This document shows, piece by piece, positions 8,506 through 16,994 of a stretch of 45,396 bases of DNA. Positions within the stretch are counted from its first letter, which is position 1; each line of letters opens with the position of its first letter. The stretch comes from Martelella mediterranea (GTDB taxonomy: Bacteria; Pseudomonadota; Alphaproteobacteria; Rhizobiales; Rhizobiaceae). Position numbers and translations under genes: made by a program. The DNA lies in the NCBI RefSeq assembly GCF_004342225.1, contig NZ_SMAR01000031.1:1-45396 (forward strand). Reading direction: 5' to 3'. The notes under the pieces are model-generated. The model was not told the origin of the DNA. It saw only the letters and a program-made list of their open reading frames with translations, and did no database searches.

Positions 8506-9354
8506 TTAATGTGGCTGCGGGTGGCGTGCCTCGATAACCGAGCGCAGTATCAGCGTGATCACAGCGATAACCGTCAGAATGGTCGCGGCGGCAAAAGCGC
8601 CAGTCACGTTATAGTCATTATAAAGCAGCTCCACCTGCAGCGGCAGCGTCATCGTCTGGCCGCGAATATTGCCGGAAACAACACTGACAGCACCGAATTC
8701 CCCGATCACACGGGCATTGGCGAGAATTGCGCCGTAAAGCAGCGCCCAGCGAATATTTGGCAAAGTGACGTGTCGGAAGGTCTGCCAGCCGGTTGCTCCC
8801 AGCGTCAGCGCGGCTTCTTCCTGTTCGCTGCCTGTCATTTCCATCAGCGGGATCAGCTCCCGCGCCACAAACGGGCAGGTCACAAACAACGATACCAGCA
8901 CGATACCCGTAAGATTGAACATAAGCTGAATACCATACTGGTCAGCAAGTCCGCCAACGAGACCGGTCGAACCATAAACCAGAAGATAGCAAAGACCGGC
9001 GACAATCGGTGAGATCGAAAATGGCAGCTCAATAATGGTGATCAGCGCGCGGCGGCCCGGAAACCGGAACCGGGTCACAGCCCACGCCGCGCAGATCCCG
9101 AAGACGATATTGACCGGCAAGGCGATCAGGGCTGTCAGCACAGTGAGCTTGATCGCATGCAGTGTCTCAGGCTCGACAATGTTTGAAAAGTAGATACCGA
9201 GACCTTCGGAAAAGGCCCGTACGAAGATGGCAAGGCTTGGCAAACCCATCACCAGCGTTGCGAACAAAACACCGATCACGATCAGTGCCGTGCGTTTGGC
9301 GCGCTGACGACGTCTCAGGGCAGCGACCTGAGGATGCAATTTATTGTCTGCCAT
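8506..9354 (-). CDS. cysW: Sulfate/thiosulfate ABC transporter permease CysW
   Basis: A 282-aa inner-membrane permease with about six hydrophobic segments and the coupling-loop (EAA) motif EEAALTLGATGWQTFRHVTLP. Motifs such as RVIGEFGAVSVVSGNI are characteristic of the CysW family. It begins three bases after the cysT stop and lies 23 bp before cysA. It should form the channel as a heterodimer with CysT. Confidence 0.92.
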   Translation of the reverse strand: MADNKLHPQVAALRRRQRAKRTALIVIGVLFATLVMGLPSLAIFVRAFSEGLGIYFSNIVEPETLHAIKLTVLTALIALPVNIVFGICAAWAVTRFRFPGRRALITIIELPFSISPIVAGLCYLLVYGSTGLVGGLADQYGIQLMFNLTGIVLVSLFVTCPFVARELIPLMEMTGSEQEEAALTLGATGWQTFRHVTLPNIRWALLYGAILANARVIGEFGAVSVVSGNIRGQTMTLPLQVELLYNDYNVTGAFAAATILTVIAVITLILRSVIEARHPQPH

Positions 9355-9357
9355 GCC

Positions 9358-10251
9358 TCAGCCTCCCTTTACCAGATGCCGGCCGGCTCGGCTGGTCGCG
9401 ATATTTGCGAGGATGAGAACCGCCAGAGCCAGAGCCAGCAGCGTTCCGGCAATCGCGCTTGCTGCGGGAAAGTCATACTCATCCAGCCGGATCATCACCA
9501 GAAGCGAAGCAATTTCAGTCTTGTAGGGCATATTGCCTGCGATGAAGATCACCGCGCCAAACTCTCCCAGCGAACGGGCAAAGGCCAGTGACGCGCCCAT
9601 GACGAAGCTTGGCCAGAGCTGCGGAAACACGACATGCCTGAACACCTGAATATCGGTCGCGCCGAGTGTTTGGGCCGCTTCTTCAAGCTCTCTTTTCAGG
9701 CTTTCCATCACCGGCTGAACGGTTCTCACACCAAAGGGAACTGATGTGAACGTCATGGCAATGGCAATGCCCCACCAGGTATAAGCGACCTTGAGGCCGA
9801 ACTCAGACAGCAGCATGCCCATCCAGCCATTCTGATCATAAAGCGCCACAAGCGCGATACCGGCGACAGCCGTTGGCAAGGCAAATGGCAGGTCAATCAG
9901 TGCGTCCAGAAGACGTTTTCCGGGAAAGCGATAGCGCACCAGAACCCATGCCAGAAGCAGGCCGAAACATGCGTTGAAAACTGTCGCGACAAAGGCAGCC
10001 GAAATGGTCACCCGAAAGGCAGCCAGCGTTCGATCTGAGCTGATGATCCGCCAGTAATCGGCGAAACCGAGCTGACCAAGCTGAAAGAACAGCGCACTTA
10101 ACGGCAGCAGAATGATCAGGCAGACGAAGAGCAGGCTGACACCTAGCGTCAGCCCGAAGCCGGGCATCACCCGCCTCGCCCCGCGCCGCGGCCTGATGAA
10201 CTGGGATTGCACAAATGCCATAGTGCCCCTGAAGGGTAAGCCGGAGCGCAT
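9358..10251 (-). CDS. cysT: Sulfate/thiosulfate ABC transporter permease CysT
   Basis: A permease of about 297 aa, with the EAA loop EEAAQTLGATDIQVFRHVVFP and the CysT motif RSLGEFGAVIFIAGN. About six membrane segments follow a basic N-terminus (RPRRGARR). The frame is open to a TTG at 10275. The ATG at 10251 is chosen because GGAGG lies four bases before it; an ATG at 10221 with AGGGG is an alternative. It is the partner of CysW and lies 75 bp after the binding-protein gene. Confidence 0.9.
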   Translation of the reverse strand: MRSGLPFRGTMAFVQSQFIRPRRGARRVMPGFGLTLGVSLLFVCLIILLPLSALFFQLGQLGFADYWRIISSDRTLAAFRVTISAAFVATVFNACFGLLLAWVLVRYRFPGKRLLDALIDLPFALPTAVAGIALVALYDQNGWMGMLLSEFGLKVAYTWWGIAIAMTFTSVPFGVRTVQPVMESLKRELEEAAQTLGATDIQVFRHVVFPQLWPSFVMGASLAFARSLGEFGAVIFIAGNMPYKTEIASLLVMIRLDEYDFPAASAIAGTLLALALAVLILANIATSRAGRHLVKGG

Positions 10252-10279
10252 GCTGCCTCCGGAGTTGAACAGCAATCAA

Positions 10280-10305
10280 GCCCGCGCCGCACATACGGAA
10301 CGGGC
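10280..10305 (-). other. Interrupted hairpin between the sbp and cysT genes
   Basis: GCCCG at 10280-10284 pairs with CGGGC at 10301-10305, and an inner CCG/CGG adds to the stem. In the transcript the hairpin lies after the binding-protein stop and before cysT. Such intercistronic stems often let the binding protein accumulate over the permeases through partial termination or mRNA stabilisation. No long U-run follows, so it is not a strong terminator. Confidence 0.4.
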
Positions 10306-10325
10306 CTGAGAAAAATCAGTGTGGA

Positions 10326-11330
10326 TCAGCGTTTCGACTGAATCTGATCGAGAACACCGCCATCGGCAAAGTGCGTTTCATTGGCCTGTTCCCAACCGCC
10401 GAAAACATCTTCGACCGTTACAAGCTTAACATCGGGAAACTTGTCTGCATATTCCGCTTTGACTTCCGGGTTGTGAACCCGGTTATTGAAGGATGCGATA
10501 ATTTCCTGGCCCTGCTTGGAATAGAGAAACTCCAGATAGGCCTTGGAGACACCCTCGGTGCCACGGCGTTCTGCGACTTTATCAACGACAGCAACCGGAA
10601 ATTCAGCCAGAAGCGACATGGAAGGCACGACACGGGCATACTCGTCTTCGCCATACTGCGAACGGATATTTTCAACTTCTGCTTCAAATGTAATCAGCAC
10701 ATCACCGATACCGCGTTCGACAAAGGTCGTCGTCGCGCCACGCCCCCCGGTGTCGAATACAGCGACATTGTTCAGAATTTTGCCCACAAACTCCTGTGCT
10801 TTCGCATCGTCGCCACCGAATTTATCCAATGCATAGGCATAGGCGGCCAGATAGGTGTAGCGGGCATTACCAGATGTCTTTGGGTTCGGGAAAACAATCT
10901 GAACATCGTCGCGGGTCAGATCATCCCAGTCTGCAATGCCTTTCGGATTACCGTCGCGTACGAGGAACGCAGGCAGAGAGTAATAGGGCGAAGCGTTGTT
11001 CGGCAACGCCTGCTGCCAGTCTTCTGCCACAAAGCCATTATCGGCCAGCACCTGCACATCAAGAACCTGATTGAAGGTTACAAGGTCGGCCTTCAGACCC
11101 TGCATGATAGCACGGGCCTGTTTTGACGACCCGGCATGTGACTGGTTGATCGTCACATCCTGCCCGGTTTCGCCCTGCCAGTATTCGGCAAATGCCGGAT
11201 TGATCGTGGCATAAAGCTCACGGGCAATATCGTAAGAGACGTTGAGGATCTCAACCTGATCATCGGCCCGTGCAGCCGGCGCGGTCAGAATGAGGGCGGC
11301 GCCGATGGCGGCGAAGAGCGTATTTTTCAT
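10326..11330 (-). CDS. Periplasmic sulfate/thiosulfate-binding protein
   Basis: A 334-aa exported solute-binding protein of the Sbp/CysP family. The signal peptide ends in AARA. Family motifs include LNVSYDIARELY, INQSHAGSSKQARA and VFPNPKTSGNARYTYLAAYAYA, which line the sulfate site. The frame opens at a GTG at 11342, but the ATG at 11330 directly before the signal peptide is preferred. It is the first gene of the cys operon. A fused DoxDA thiosulfate oxidoreductase elsewhere in the window raises the possibility that thiosulfate is a relevant substrate (inference). Confidence 0.9.
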   Translation of the reverse strand: MKNTLFAAIGAALILTAPAARADDQVEILNVSYDIARELYATINPAFAEYWQGETGQDVTINQSHAGSSKQARAIMQGLKADLVTFNQVLDVQVLADNGFVAEDWQQALPNNASPYYSLPAFLVRDGNPKGIADWDDLTRDDVQIVFPNPKTSGNARYTYLAAYAYALDKFGGDDAKAQEFVGKILNNVAVFDTGGRGATTTFVERGIGDVLITFEAEVENIRSQYGEDEYARVVPSMSLLAEFPVAVVDKVAERRGTEGVSKAYLEFLYSKQGQEIIASFNNRVHNPEVKAEYADKFPDVKLVTVEDVFGGWEQANETHFADGGVLDQIQSKR

Positions 11331-11645
11331 GAGTGACCCCACTTTATGAAAATCTGAATTGTGGGGAGATTAGAAAATATGACGCCCAAGGCCAAGAAAA
11401 CCATTCCTGTGAGCAGCATATCTTTGAAAAATTAAATTCAAACTTCGCGAGGAACTGTACCGTTCATTTTAAAAGGTTAGCCGCAGGCTCAAATGATGTT
11501 CAGTGGCCTCTGATCCCTCTAACGTGCTGGAAGGCATGGCATATGCCGGAAGCGGTCCAGGTAATACAGCAAAACACCGCGCAAACAAGCTGGCTGCTCG
11601 CGCGGTGTCTGTTTCTGACCTGCCACTCATCTGGGAAGCGAGTGC
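11331..11645. other. Gene-free region between sbp and the L,D-transpeptidase gene
   Basis: This 315-bp region must hold the promoter of the leftward cys operon. Its A/T-rich part (about 11350-11480) is the likely site, but I see no clear -35/-10 pair or recognisable riboswitch. The right part holds the terminator of the L,D-transpeptidase operon, listed separately. Confidence 0.4.
11571..11608 (-). terminator. Rho-independent terminator of the dsbD/dsbA-like/ldt operon
   Basis: ACACCGCGC at 11574-11582 and GCGCGGTGT at 11600-11608 form a perfect 9-bp stem. Read on the minus strand, the stem is followed by a T-run (TTTT, 11571-11574, partly sharing the last stem base). It lies about 40 bp after the L,D-transpeptidase stop. 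Confidence 0.75.
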
Positions 11646-12338
11646 TCAGACATTCGTCGCAGTATCTTGCGGTCCGGTCCAACTGGCCGGAAGCACGACA
11701 ACCTTCGCGCCATCCGGTACTCGCTGATAGAGATCCATAATGTCCTGATTCATCATACGGATACAGCCTGAAGACATTGCCTGCCCAATCGACCACGGCT
11801 CGTTGGTGCCGTGGATGCGGTAGAGCGTGTCCTTGCCGCCTTCGAACAGATAGAGTGCGCGGGCCCCGAGCGGATTCATCGGCCCGGCTTCCATGCCGCC
11901 CGCCCATTTCTGATAAGTTTCGGGATCGCGCTTGATCATGTTCTGCGTTGGTGTCCACGTCGGCCATTCGCGCTTGTAGGCGACGTTGGCGGTTCCTGAC
12001 CATTCCATGCCAGCACGCCCGACGCCCACGCCGTAGCGCATCGCCTTACCATCTTCCATCACCAGATAGAGATACCGGTTCTGGGGATCGACGACCAGTG
12101 TTCCCGGCGTTTCACCTGTCGGATCGTCGACGATCTGCCGCCGGTATTCCGGCTCAAACTGTCTCAGATTGACGGCGGGCACCGCAAAGGGTTCGTCCGT
12201 GACAGCATCATAGCGCGCATCCTGAAGCACAGGCTGAGGCGGCGGCTGCTTTGGCTCTTGCCGGACGCCCGTAGAAGCGCAGGCTGAAAGCGCGGCAACA
12301 ACGGTTACCATCAACAGTTTGAGGATTACGTTTTTCAT
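11646..12338 (-). CDS. L,D-transpeptidase lipoprotein (YkuD domain)
   Basis: A 230-aa lipoprotein with lipobox LSAC (Cys20) and a YkuD domain from about residue 75. The catalytic block HGTNEPWSIGQAMSSGCIRM supplies His176 and Cys192. The family forms 3-3 peptidoglycan cross-links or attaches proteins to peptidoglycan in the periplasm. It is the last gene of the dsbD / DsbA-like / ldt operon, with its start overlapping the DsbA-like stop (ATGA). Because the active site is a cysteine, grouping with thiol-redox genes makes sense: DsbD-fed reductants may keep Cys192 reduced (inference). Confidence 0.92.
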   Translation of the reverse strand: MKNVILKLLMVTVVAALSACASTGVRQEPKQPPPQPVLQDARYDAVTDEPFAVPAVNLRQFEPEYRRQIVDDPTGETPGTLVVDPQNRYLYLVMEDGKAMRYGVGVGRAGMEWSGTANVAYKREWPTWTPTQNMIKRDPETYQKWAGGMEAGPMNPLGARALYLFEGGKDTLYRIHGTNEPWSIGQAMSSGCIRMMNQDIMDLYQRVPDGAKVVVLPASWTGPQDTATNV

Positions 12339-12970
12339 TCGACGCGTTCTCCTGCGGCGTGACGGCGGCGGGCTTCCGCCACAGCTTCCTTGAAGCCATC
12401 ATAGTCAAGCGTTGTGGTCATCATTGGACCGATCAGATAGGTCGGCGTGGATACAAGTCCCAGAGCGTCACCTTGTTCCATCGTGCGGCCAAGAAGAGCG
12501 ACAATTTCCTTATGGTGGTTTGTAAGATCGTCCTGAAGCTGCTGCATGTCGACGCTGGTTTCACGCACAGCAAACAGCATCTCATCTTCGCTGACTTTAT
12601 GCCCCGGCACGGACATTAAAGCGTGATGCACGTCCTCATACTTATCCTGATACTTCGCGCCGATCGCCAGCTGAGCACCATAAACGGACGCTTCCGACAG
12701 AACCGGCCAATCTTTGTAAACGAGACGGATATTACCGTCTTCCTCGACAATACGCTCAAGATCCGGCGCGGTCTTCTTGCAGTAAGGGCAATTATAATCG
12801 AGAAATGCAACAATGGTAACATCGCCATCCGGATTGCCTGCCTCAGGCGCATCCGGATCATGGAGGATAGCCTGAACATCGATGGACTGAGCCTGCGCCG
12901 GGGCAATCCCTGCAAAAGCCGAAAACGTTGCGGCAAAAACGGCCGCAACCAGAAAGCGCCTGCGTTTCAT
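12335..12970 (-). CDS. DsbA-family periplasmic thioredoxin-like protein
   Basis: A 211-aa exported protein with an N-terminal signal (MKRRRFLVA ... PAQAQ), a DsbA-type active site CPYC (Cys61 and Cys64 from this start) and the cis-Pro loop STPTYLIG. The ATG at 12970 has AAGGAG seven bases upstream and is preferred over the frame opening at 12994. It lies between dsbD and the L,D-transpeptidase gene. The CPYC pair and the DsbD neighbour fit a DsbG/DsbC-like reductase or isomerase that protects single cysteines. An oxidase role is not excluded. Confidence 0.85.
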   Translation of the reverse strand: MKRRRFLVAAVFAATFSAFAGIAPAQAQSIDVQAILHDPDAPEAGNPDGDVTIVAFLDYNCPYCKKTAPDLERIVEEDGNIRLVYKDWPVLSEASVYGAQLAIGAKYQDKYEDVHHALMSVPGHKVSEDEMLFAVRETSVDMQQLQDDLTNHHKEIVALLGRTMEQGDALGLVSTPTYLIGPMMTTTLDYDGFKEAVAEARRRHAAGERVE

Positions 12971-12996
12971 ATTGATCTCCTTCATGTTCTTCAAAG

Positions 12997-14826
12997 TCAG
13001 GCTCCGGCCTGAGATAACTTCTGCGCTATGGTTTTGGTGGTAATTGCGCCTGTTATTCGCGAGCCACCAAGCTCCTTTCCGGATGCATCGACCAGAAACA
13101 GAGTCGGCGGCCCAACCACCGAAAACTGACGCATCAGCGTCTCAGTATCGGAATTCTGGCGGGTGACATCGACTTCAATCACCGGCACCTGAGCAAGCCG
13201 GACTGCGATGCCGGATTCGGCCATGATTTTCTCATTGGATTTGCATATGGTGCACCAGTCAGCGGTAAATGACACGAGGACTGGTTTTCCGGGCGCCGAA
13301 GCGCTGGCCAATGCCGTTTCAAAAGCGGCAGGCGTAGAAACCCTTGTTTCCGCGACCTTTCGCACACTTTCACTGGCTGGATGGTTCGCCAGAAAGGCCA
13401 GCGGCCGAAGCGGATCACTTTCCCCGGCCGAGGCACCAACAAGCATCACCACACCGGCAACGAATGCCAGAAGCCCGGTCGCCTTGGATGTGCGCTCAAC
13501 CCAACCGCTCTTGCGGGAAAGGCGGTCGAAAGCCCCCGCATAGACAGAAAGTCCAACGGCAGAAGCGCCCCAGAGCGCCAGCGAAGCCACCGGCGGCAGC
13601 AACCTTGCAACCAGAAAAACCGCAACACCGAGAAAAACCACACCGAAGGCCTGCCGAACGGCCACAAGCCAGGGGCCGGATTTGGGAAGAATGCGCGCCC
13701 CAAATGTGCCGAAAGCAATAAGTGGCAACCCCATGCCAAGCCCGAGCGCAAACAGCGCCAAAGCGCCTTTTACTGCTTCGCCGGTGTTTATCGCATAAAG
13801 CATTGCAGCAGCCAGCGGTGGCGTCACACATGGGCCAATGATCAAAGCAGAACCAAACCCAAGAACAGAAGCGCCTGCGATCGATCCGCCCCGACCACGC
13901 CCGGAGAGCCAGGTCGTGATTCGGGAAGGAAGCTGAAATTCGAAAACGCCGAACATGCCCAGAGCCAGAAAGGTAAAAACAACAGCAGAAAATCCAAGAG
14001 CCCAAGGGGTTTGAAGCGCCGCCTGAAGATTGGCACCAGACCAGCCTGCAAACAGTCCCACCACGCCATAAGCCGCCGCCATGGCAAGCACATAGGCGCA
14101 TGAAAGCACGAATCCGCGACCGGCAGAAAGCTTCTCACCTGCTCCGGCGAGTGTTGCAGACAGGATCGGTATCATCGGCAAGACACATGGTGTGAATGAA
14201 AGCAGAAGGCCGAATCCAAGAAAGCCGATCAACATCAGCGCCGGATTGCCATTCAGATACGATGCCGCCTGTTCAGCTCTATCCGGCGTTGCCGGTGCGG
14301 GGCTGGCTGCAACGTCATTGGTCGAAGCGGCAACCGGTTTGGCCGGGGTCGATGTAATATCGGGTGCCGATTTCCATGGGCTCGCAGTCAGGCGATTGCC
14401 ACCAGAGCGAGCGTTTATACCGGATACGGCGAGCGAGGAAAGATCGAGCGTTTTCTTGACAGGAGGATAGCAAATCCCCTGCTCCGCACATCCCTGATAG
14501 ACCACGGTCAGCTGACCAAAGTCAGGCTGAGGCGGAAGCTCACCTTCGACCTGATCATGAAAAACATGCACCCGCCCGAAGTTCGGATCATCCTTTTCCT
14601 CACCTTCAGGCAGGCTGACATCAATCGGGGCGTCGCCATTTTGCACCTTCAGACTGTCGCGATAAAGATAGGTACCCTCCGCAATATGCCAGTCCAGAAA
14701 GACGGCACCATCATCACCACGCTTGGCAGTAAGCTGAAAGACCTCATCTGCCGGTCGCGGCGTCTGAGCACCTGCGACACCAGCAAGCAAAAAGACGGCC
14801 AGAATTAAAGACAAAAATCTGATCAT
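12997..14826 (-). CDS. dsbD: Thiol:disulfide interchange protein DsbD
   Basis: A 609-aa, full-length DsbD. An N-terminal signal is followed by the periplasmic alpha domain with the pair in CAEQGICYPP (Cys113 and Cys119). The eight-helix beta domain carries the conserved cysteines in FTPCVLPMIP and GPCVTPPLAA. The C-terminal thioredoxin-like gamma domain has WCTICK. It moves electrons from cytoplasmic thioredoxin to periplasmic acceptors, here most likely the adjacent DsbA-like protein. The frame is open to 14868; the ATG at 14826 directly precedes the signal peptide. A CTTAAG direct repeat lies 55 bp upstream, shared with the divergent response regulator. Confidence 0.93.
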   Translation of the reverse strand: MIRFLSLILAVFLLAGVAGAQTPRPADEVFQLTAKRGDDGAVFLDWHIAEGTYLYRDSLKVQNGDAPIDVSLPEGEEKDDPNFGRVHVFHDQVEGELPPQPDFGQLTVVYQGCAEQGICYPPVKKTLDLSSLAVSGINARSGGNRLTASPWKSAPDITSTPAKPVAASTNDVAASPAPATPDRAEQAASYLNGNPALMLIGFLGFGLLLSFTPCVLPMIPILSATLAGAGEKLSAGRGFVLSCAYVLAMAAAYGVVGLFAGWSGANLQAALQTPWALGFSAVVFTFLALGMFGVFEFQLPSRITTWLSGRGRGGSIAGASVLGFGSALIIGPCVTPPLAAAMLYAINTGEAVKGALALFALGLGMGLPLIAFGTFGARILPKSGPWLVAVRQAFGVVFLGVAVFLVARLLPPVASLALWGASAVGLSVYAGAFDRLSRKSGWVERTSKATGLLAFVAGVVMLVGASAGESDPLRPLAFLANHPASESVRKVAETRVSTPAAFETALASASAPGKPVLVSFTADWCTICKSNEKIMAESGIAVRLAQVPVIEVDVTRQNSDTETLMRQFSVVGPPTLFLVDASGKELGGSRITGAITTKTIAQKLSQAGA

Positions 14827-14880
14827 TGCAGTTATCCGGCATTCCTGATTGAACGATTGATGAGCCATGGCTCACGGGAC

Positions 14881-14897
14881 CTTAAGTCAGGCTTAAG
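14881..14897. promoter_or_regulatory. PmrA-box-like direct repeat between dsbD and the response regulator
   Basis: CTTAAG (14881-14886), five bases (TCAGG), then CTTAAG (14892-14897). This is the spacing and sequence of the PmrA/BasR box; OmpR-type regulators bind such half-sites one helical turn apart. It sits 48 bp before the response regulator ATG and 54 bp before the dsbD ATG. The same arrangement occurs at 18937-18953. Confidence 0.7.
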
Positions 14898-14945
14898 CTG
14901 ACCGGTAAAAGCTAATCACGTTCTTGCGAGCAAACAGGAAATGCA

Positions 14946-15608
14946 ATGCGCATATTGGTGATTGAGGATGATCCGGTTCTGGCTGACGGGCTGACAGTCG
15001 GCCTGAGCCTGAATGGCGAAACCGTAGATGCTGTGGCGAATTGTAACGATGCAAGAGCGGCCATCCGGGCTGGGCAATTCGATGCAATCGTTCTGGACCT
15101 GATGTTGCCGGACGGCTCTGGTCTGGATCTTCTGGCAGAAATGCGACAGGCAGGAAACCAGACGCCCGTCGTCATGCTGACAGCGCTGGACGAAACGCCG
15201 GATCGTATCCGCGGGCTTGATGTCGGCGCTGACGATTATATCGGAAAACCGTTTGACCTGGATGAACTGGCCGCCCGTTTACGTGCTGTGACACGCCGGG
15301 GCCACGGCCGTGCAGGTTCATTGCTGACCCTGAATGAAATCACTCTTGATCCTTCTAAAATGACTGTCACCGTCTCTGAGCGTGAAATCTCCTTGTCGCG
15401 CCGCGAATTTGCAATTCTGATGGCGCTGATGGAACGTCCGGGCGTTATCCGTTCCCGGCAAGAACTGGAAGACCGTCTTTATGGCTGGCAGGAAGAAGTC
15501 GAAAGCAATGCCGTCGAGGTTCATGTTCACAATCTTCGCGCCAAAATCGGTCGAACTCAGATCGAAACCATGCGTGGCGTCGGTTATCGGATGAGGCCAG
15601 ACCGATGA
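14946..15608 (+). CDS. OmpR-family response regulator (QseB/PmrA-like)
   Basis: A 220-aa protein. The receiver domain (1-115) has the acidic pocket EDD at 7-9, phospho-acceptor Asp51 (VLDLMLPDG), a Thr in VVMLTAL, and Lys in GKPFD. The winged-helix DNA-binding domain (125-218) shows SRREFAILMAL, NAVEVHVHNLRAKIG and TMRGVGYRM. The stop overlaps the sensor kinase start (ATGA). The subgroup is that of QseB, PmrA and TctD, which fits the CTTAAG-N5-CTTAAG repeat just upstream and suggests autoregulation. Confidence 0.92.
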   Translation: MRILVIEDDPVLADGLTVGLSLNGETVDAVANCNDARAAIRAGQFDAIVLDLMLPDGSGLDLLAEMRQAGNQTPVVMLTALDETPDRIRGLDVGADDYIGKPFDLDELAARLRAVTRRGHGRAGSLLTLNEITLDPSKMTVTVSEREISLSRREFAILMALMERPGVIRSRQELEDRLYGWQEEVESNAVEVHVHNLRAKIGRTQIETMRGVGYRMRPDR

Positions 15609-16912
15609 ATTCCCTGCGACGCCGTCTTTTCATTCTGCTTGTCGTCGCGTCCGGCATCATCTGGGTTGCGGCAGTTATCTGGATTACCACCTGGAGCCGC
15701 CTTGAGGTTCAGCATGTGCTCGACACCCGGCTTCAGGAAGCCGCCCGCATGGTTCACTCGCTGGTCTCCGACAGCGATATCGAAGCGGCGCGGAAAGACG
15801 GAACATTCGCCCCAATTGATTACGAGAAACAGTTGTCGTGCCAGATCTGGTCGCTCGATGGCGACCTCGTGGCCCGTTCCAGCGGGGCGCCGGATGAGAG
15901 CATCGCGCTCAACGAAGAGGGTTTCGGCGACCGTGAGGTGAATGGCGAGGCGTGGCGGGTCTACACCATCATCGACCCGGAAAAGGGTGTGCGGGTGGTT
16001 GTCGGTGACCGAGTCGGCCTTCGCGACCGTCTGGTCCGCGACCTTGTTGCGGGGCTTTTGATACCGGCGGCGCTGGTGCTTCCGGTGTTCGGATTTCTCA
16101 TCTGGTTCAGCCTCGGGCGCGGTCTTCGTCCGCTGAACCGCATTGCCGGCGACATCACCGCCCGCGACGCTGAGGATATGCGCGCGATTGACGCCGAAGA
16201 CGCCCCCTCCGAGGTCCGGCCGCTGGTGGATGCGTTGAACGGCCTGTTCGGCAAGGTGGATGCCGCACGCAGACATGAACGCGAGTTGACGGCCTTTGCC
16301 GCCCATGAACTGAAAACACCGCTTGCGGGCTTGCGCATGCAGGCGCAGGTGGCACGTGCGGCCAAAGACGACGCGATGCGCGATCAGGCTCTCAGGCAAA
16401 TTCTTGTTTCAGTCGACCGCACCGACCGTCTGGTCCGCCAATTGCTGACATTGGCGAGGCTCGAAGCCGGCTCGGAGAAGATCAGCCGGGCGCCGGTGGT
16501 GATCGGCGAGGTGCTGCGCGATGTGATCGCGGGCCTGCCCGAAGGCGGTACAACGATCATCGATCCGGCGCTGGAGCATATGAACGTCGATACAAACGCG
16601 GAGACACTGCATCTGATCCTCAGAAACTTGCAGGAAAATGCGCTCCAGCACGCCGGTGCGAACGGCGCGGTGCACTGGCGCGTGACAGCTGAAGGAAACG
16701 GACTGGCCGTTGAAGATAACGGCCCGGGTGTGCGGGAAGAAGACCTTGAGCTCCTGACCCGCCGGTTTTATCGCGGTCGCGACAACAAGGCATCCGGCAC
16801 AGGGCTCGGCCTGACGATTGCCGCCATGGCGGCAAAACGGCTCGGCGCGTCTCTGACCTTCGAGAATCTGCCGGACGGACAGGGCTTCCGCGTCTCGGTC
16901 GAACCGCTCTGA
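15605..16912 (+). CDS. Sensor histidine kinase (QseC/PmrB-like)
   Basis: A 435-aa inner-membrane kinase. The first membrane segment is at about 8-29, a periplasmic domain of about 115 residues follows, and the second segment is at about 148-170. A HAMP-like linker precedes the H box FAAHELKTPLAGL (His234). The N box NLQENALQHA, G1 DNGPGV and G2 GTGLGL motifs complete the catalytic domain. It partners with the overlapping response regulator. The signal is unknown; its target operons (thiol redox, cell-wall cross-linking) point to an envelope stress or redox cue. Codons look richer in G/C than those of the response regulator gene (not computed). Confidence 0.92.
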   Translation: MNSLRRRLFILLVVASGIIWVAAVIWITTWSRLEVQHVLDTRLQEAARMVHSLVSDSDIEAARKDGTFAPIDYEKQLSCQIWSLDGDLVARSSGAPDESIALNEEGFGDREVNGEAWRVYTIIDPEKGVRVVVGDRVGLRDRLVRDLVAGLLIPAALVLPVFGFLIWFSLGRGLRPLNRIAGDITARDAEDMRAIDAEDAPSEVRPLVDALNGLFGKVDAARRHERELTAFAAHELKTPLAGLRMQAQVARAAKDDAMRDQALRQILVSVDRTDRLVRQLLTLARLEAGSEKISRAPVVIGEVLRDVIAGLPEGGTTIIDPALEHMNVDTNAETLHLILRNLQENALQHAGANGAVHWRVTAEGNGLAVEDNGPGVREEDLELLTRRFYRGRDNKASGTGLGLTIAAMAAKRLGASLTFENLPDGQGFRVSVEPL

Positions 16913-16935
16913 TTTTGCAAAACGTCCCCAATGCA

Positions 16936-16969
16936 AAAATGGCGCGACCTTTTCAGGCCGCACCATTTT
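16936..16969. terminator. Bidirectional terminator hairpin
   Basis: The arms are AAAATGGCGCGACC (16936-16949) and GGCCGCACCATTTT (16956-16969), pairing at 12 of 14 positions. A/T runs on both outer sides let it serve both the rightward kinase gene and the leftward DoxDA gene, which converge here. Confidence 0.7.
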
Positions 16970-16994
16970 CAGACTATTCATATCTATCCGAACT

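Noticed and set aside
10371-11126. 251-codon plus-strand frame opposite the sulfate-binding protein gene
   Set aside because: It is antisense to a clear Sbp/CysP protein and has no domain pattern.
13381-14103. 240-codon open frame on the plus strand opposite dsbD
   Set aside because: It is a shadow of the dsbD membrane domain: low-complexity K/R/Q-rich composition, no ribosome site, no family pattern.
15584-16399. 271-codon open frame on the minus strand opposite the sensor kinase
   Set aside because: It is antisense to a gene with all histidine kinase motifs. The product is His/Arg-rich without recognisable domains.
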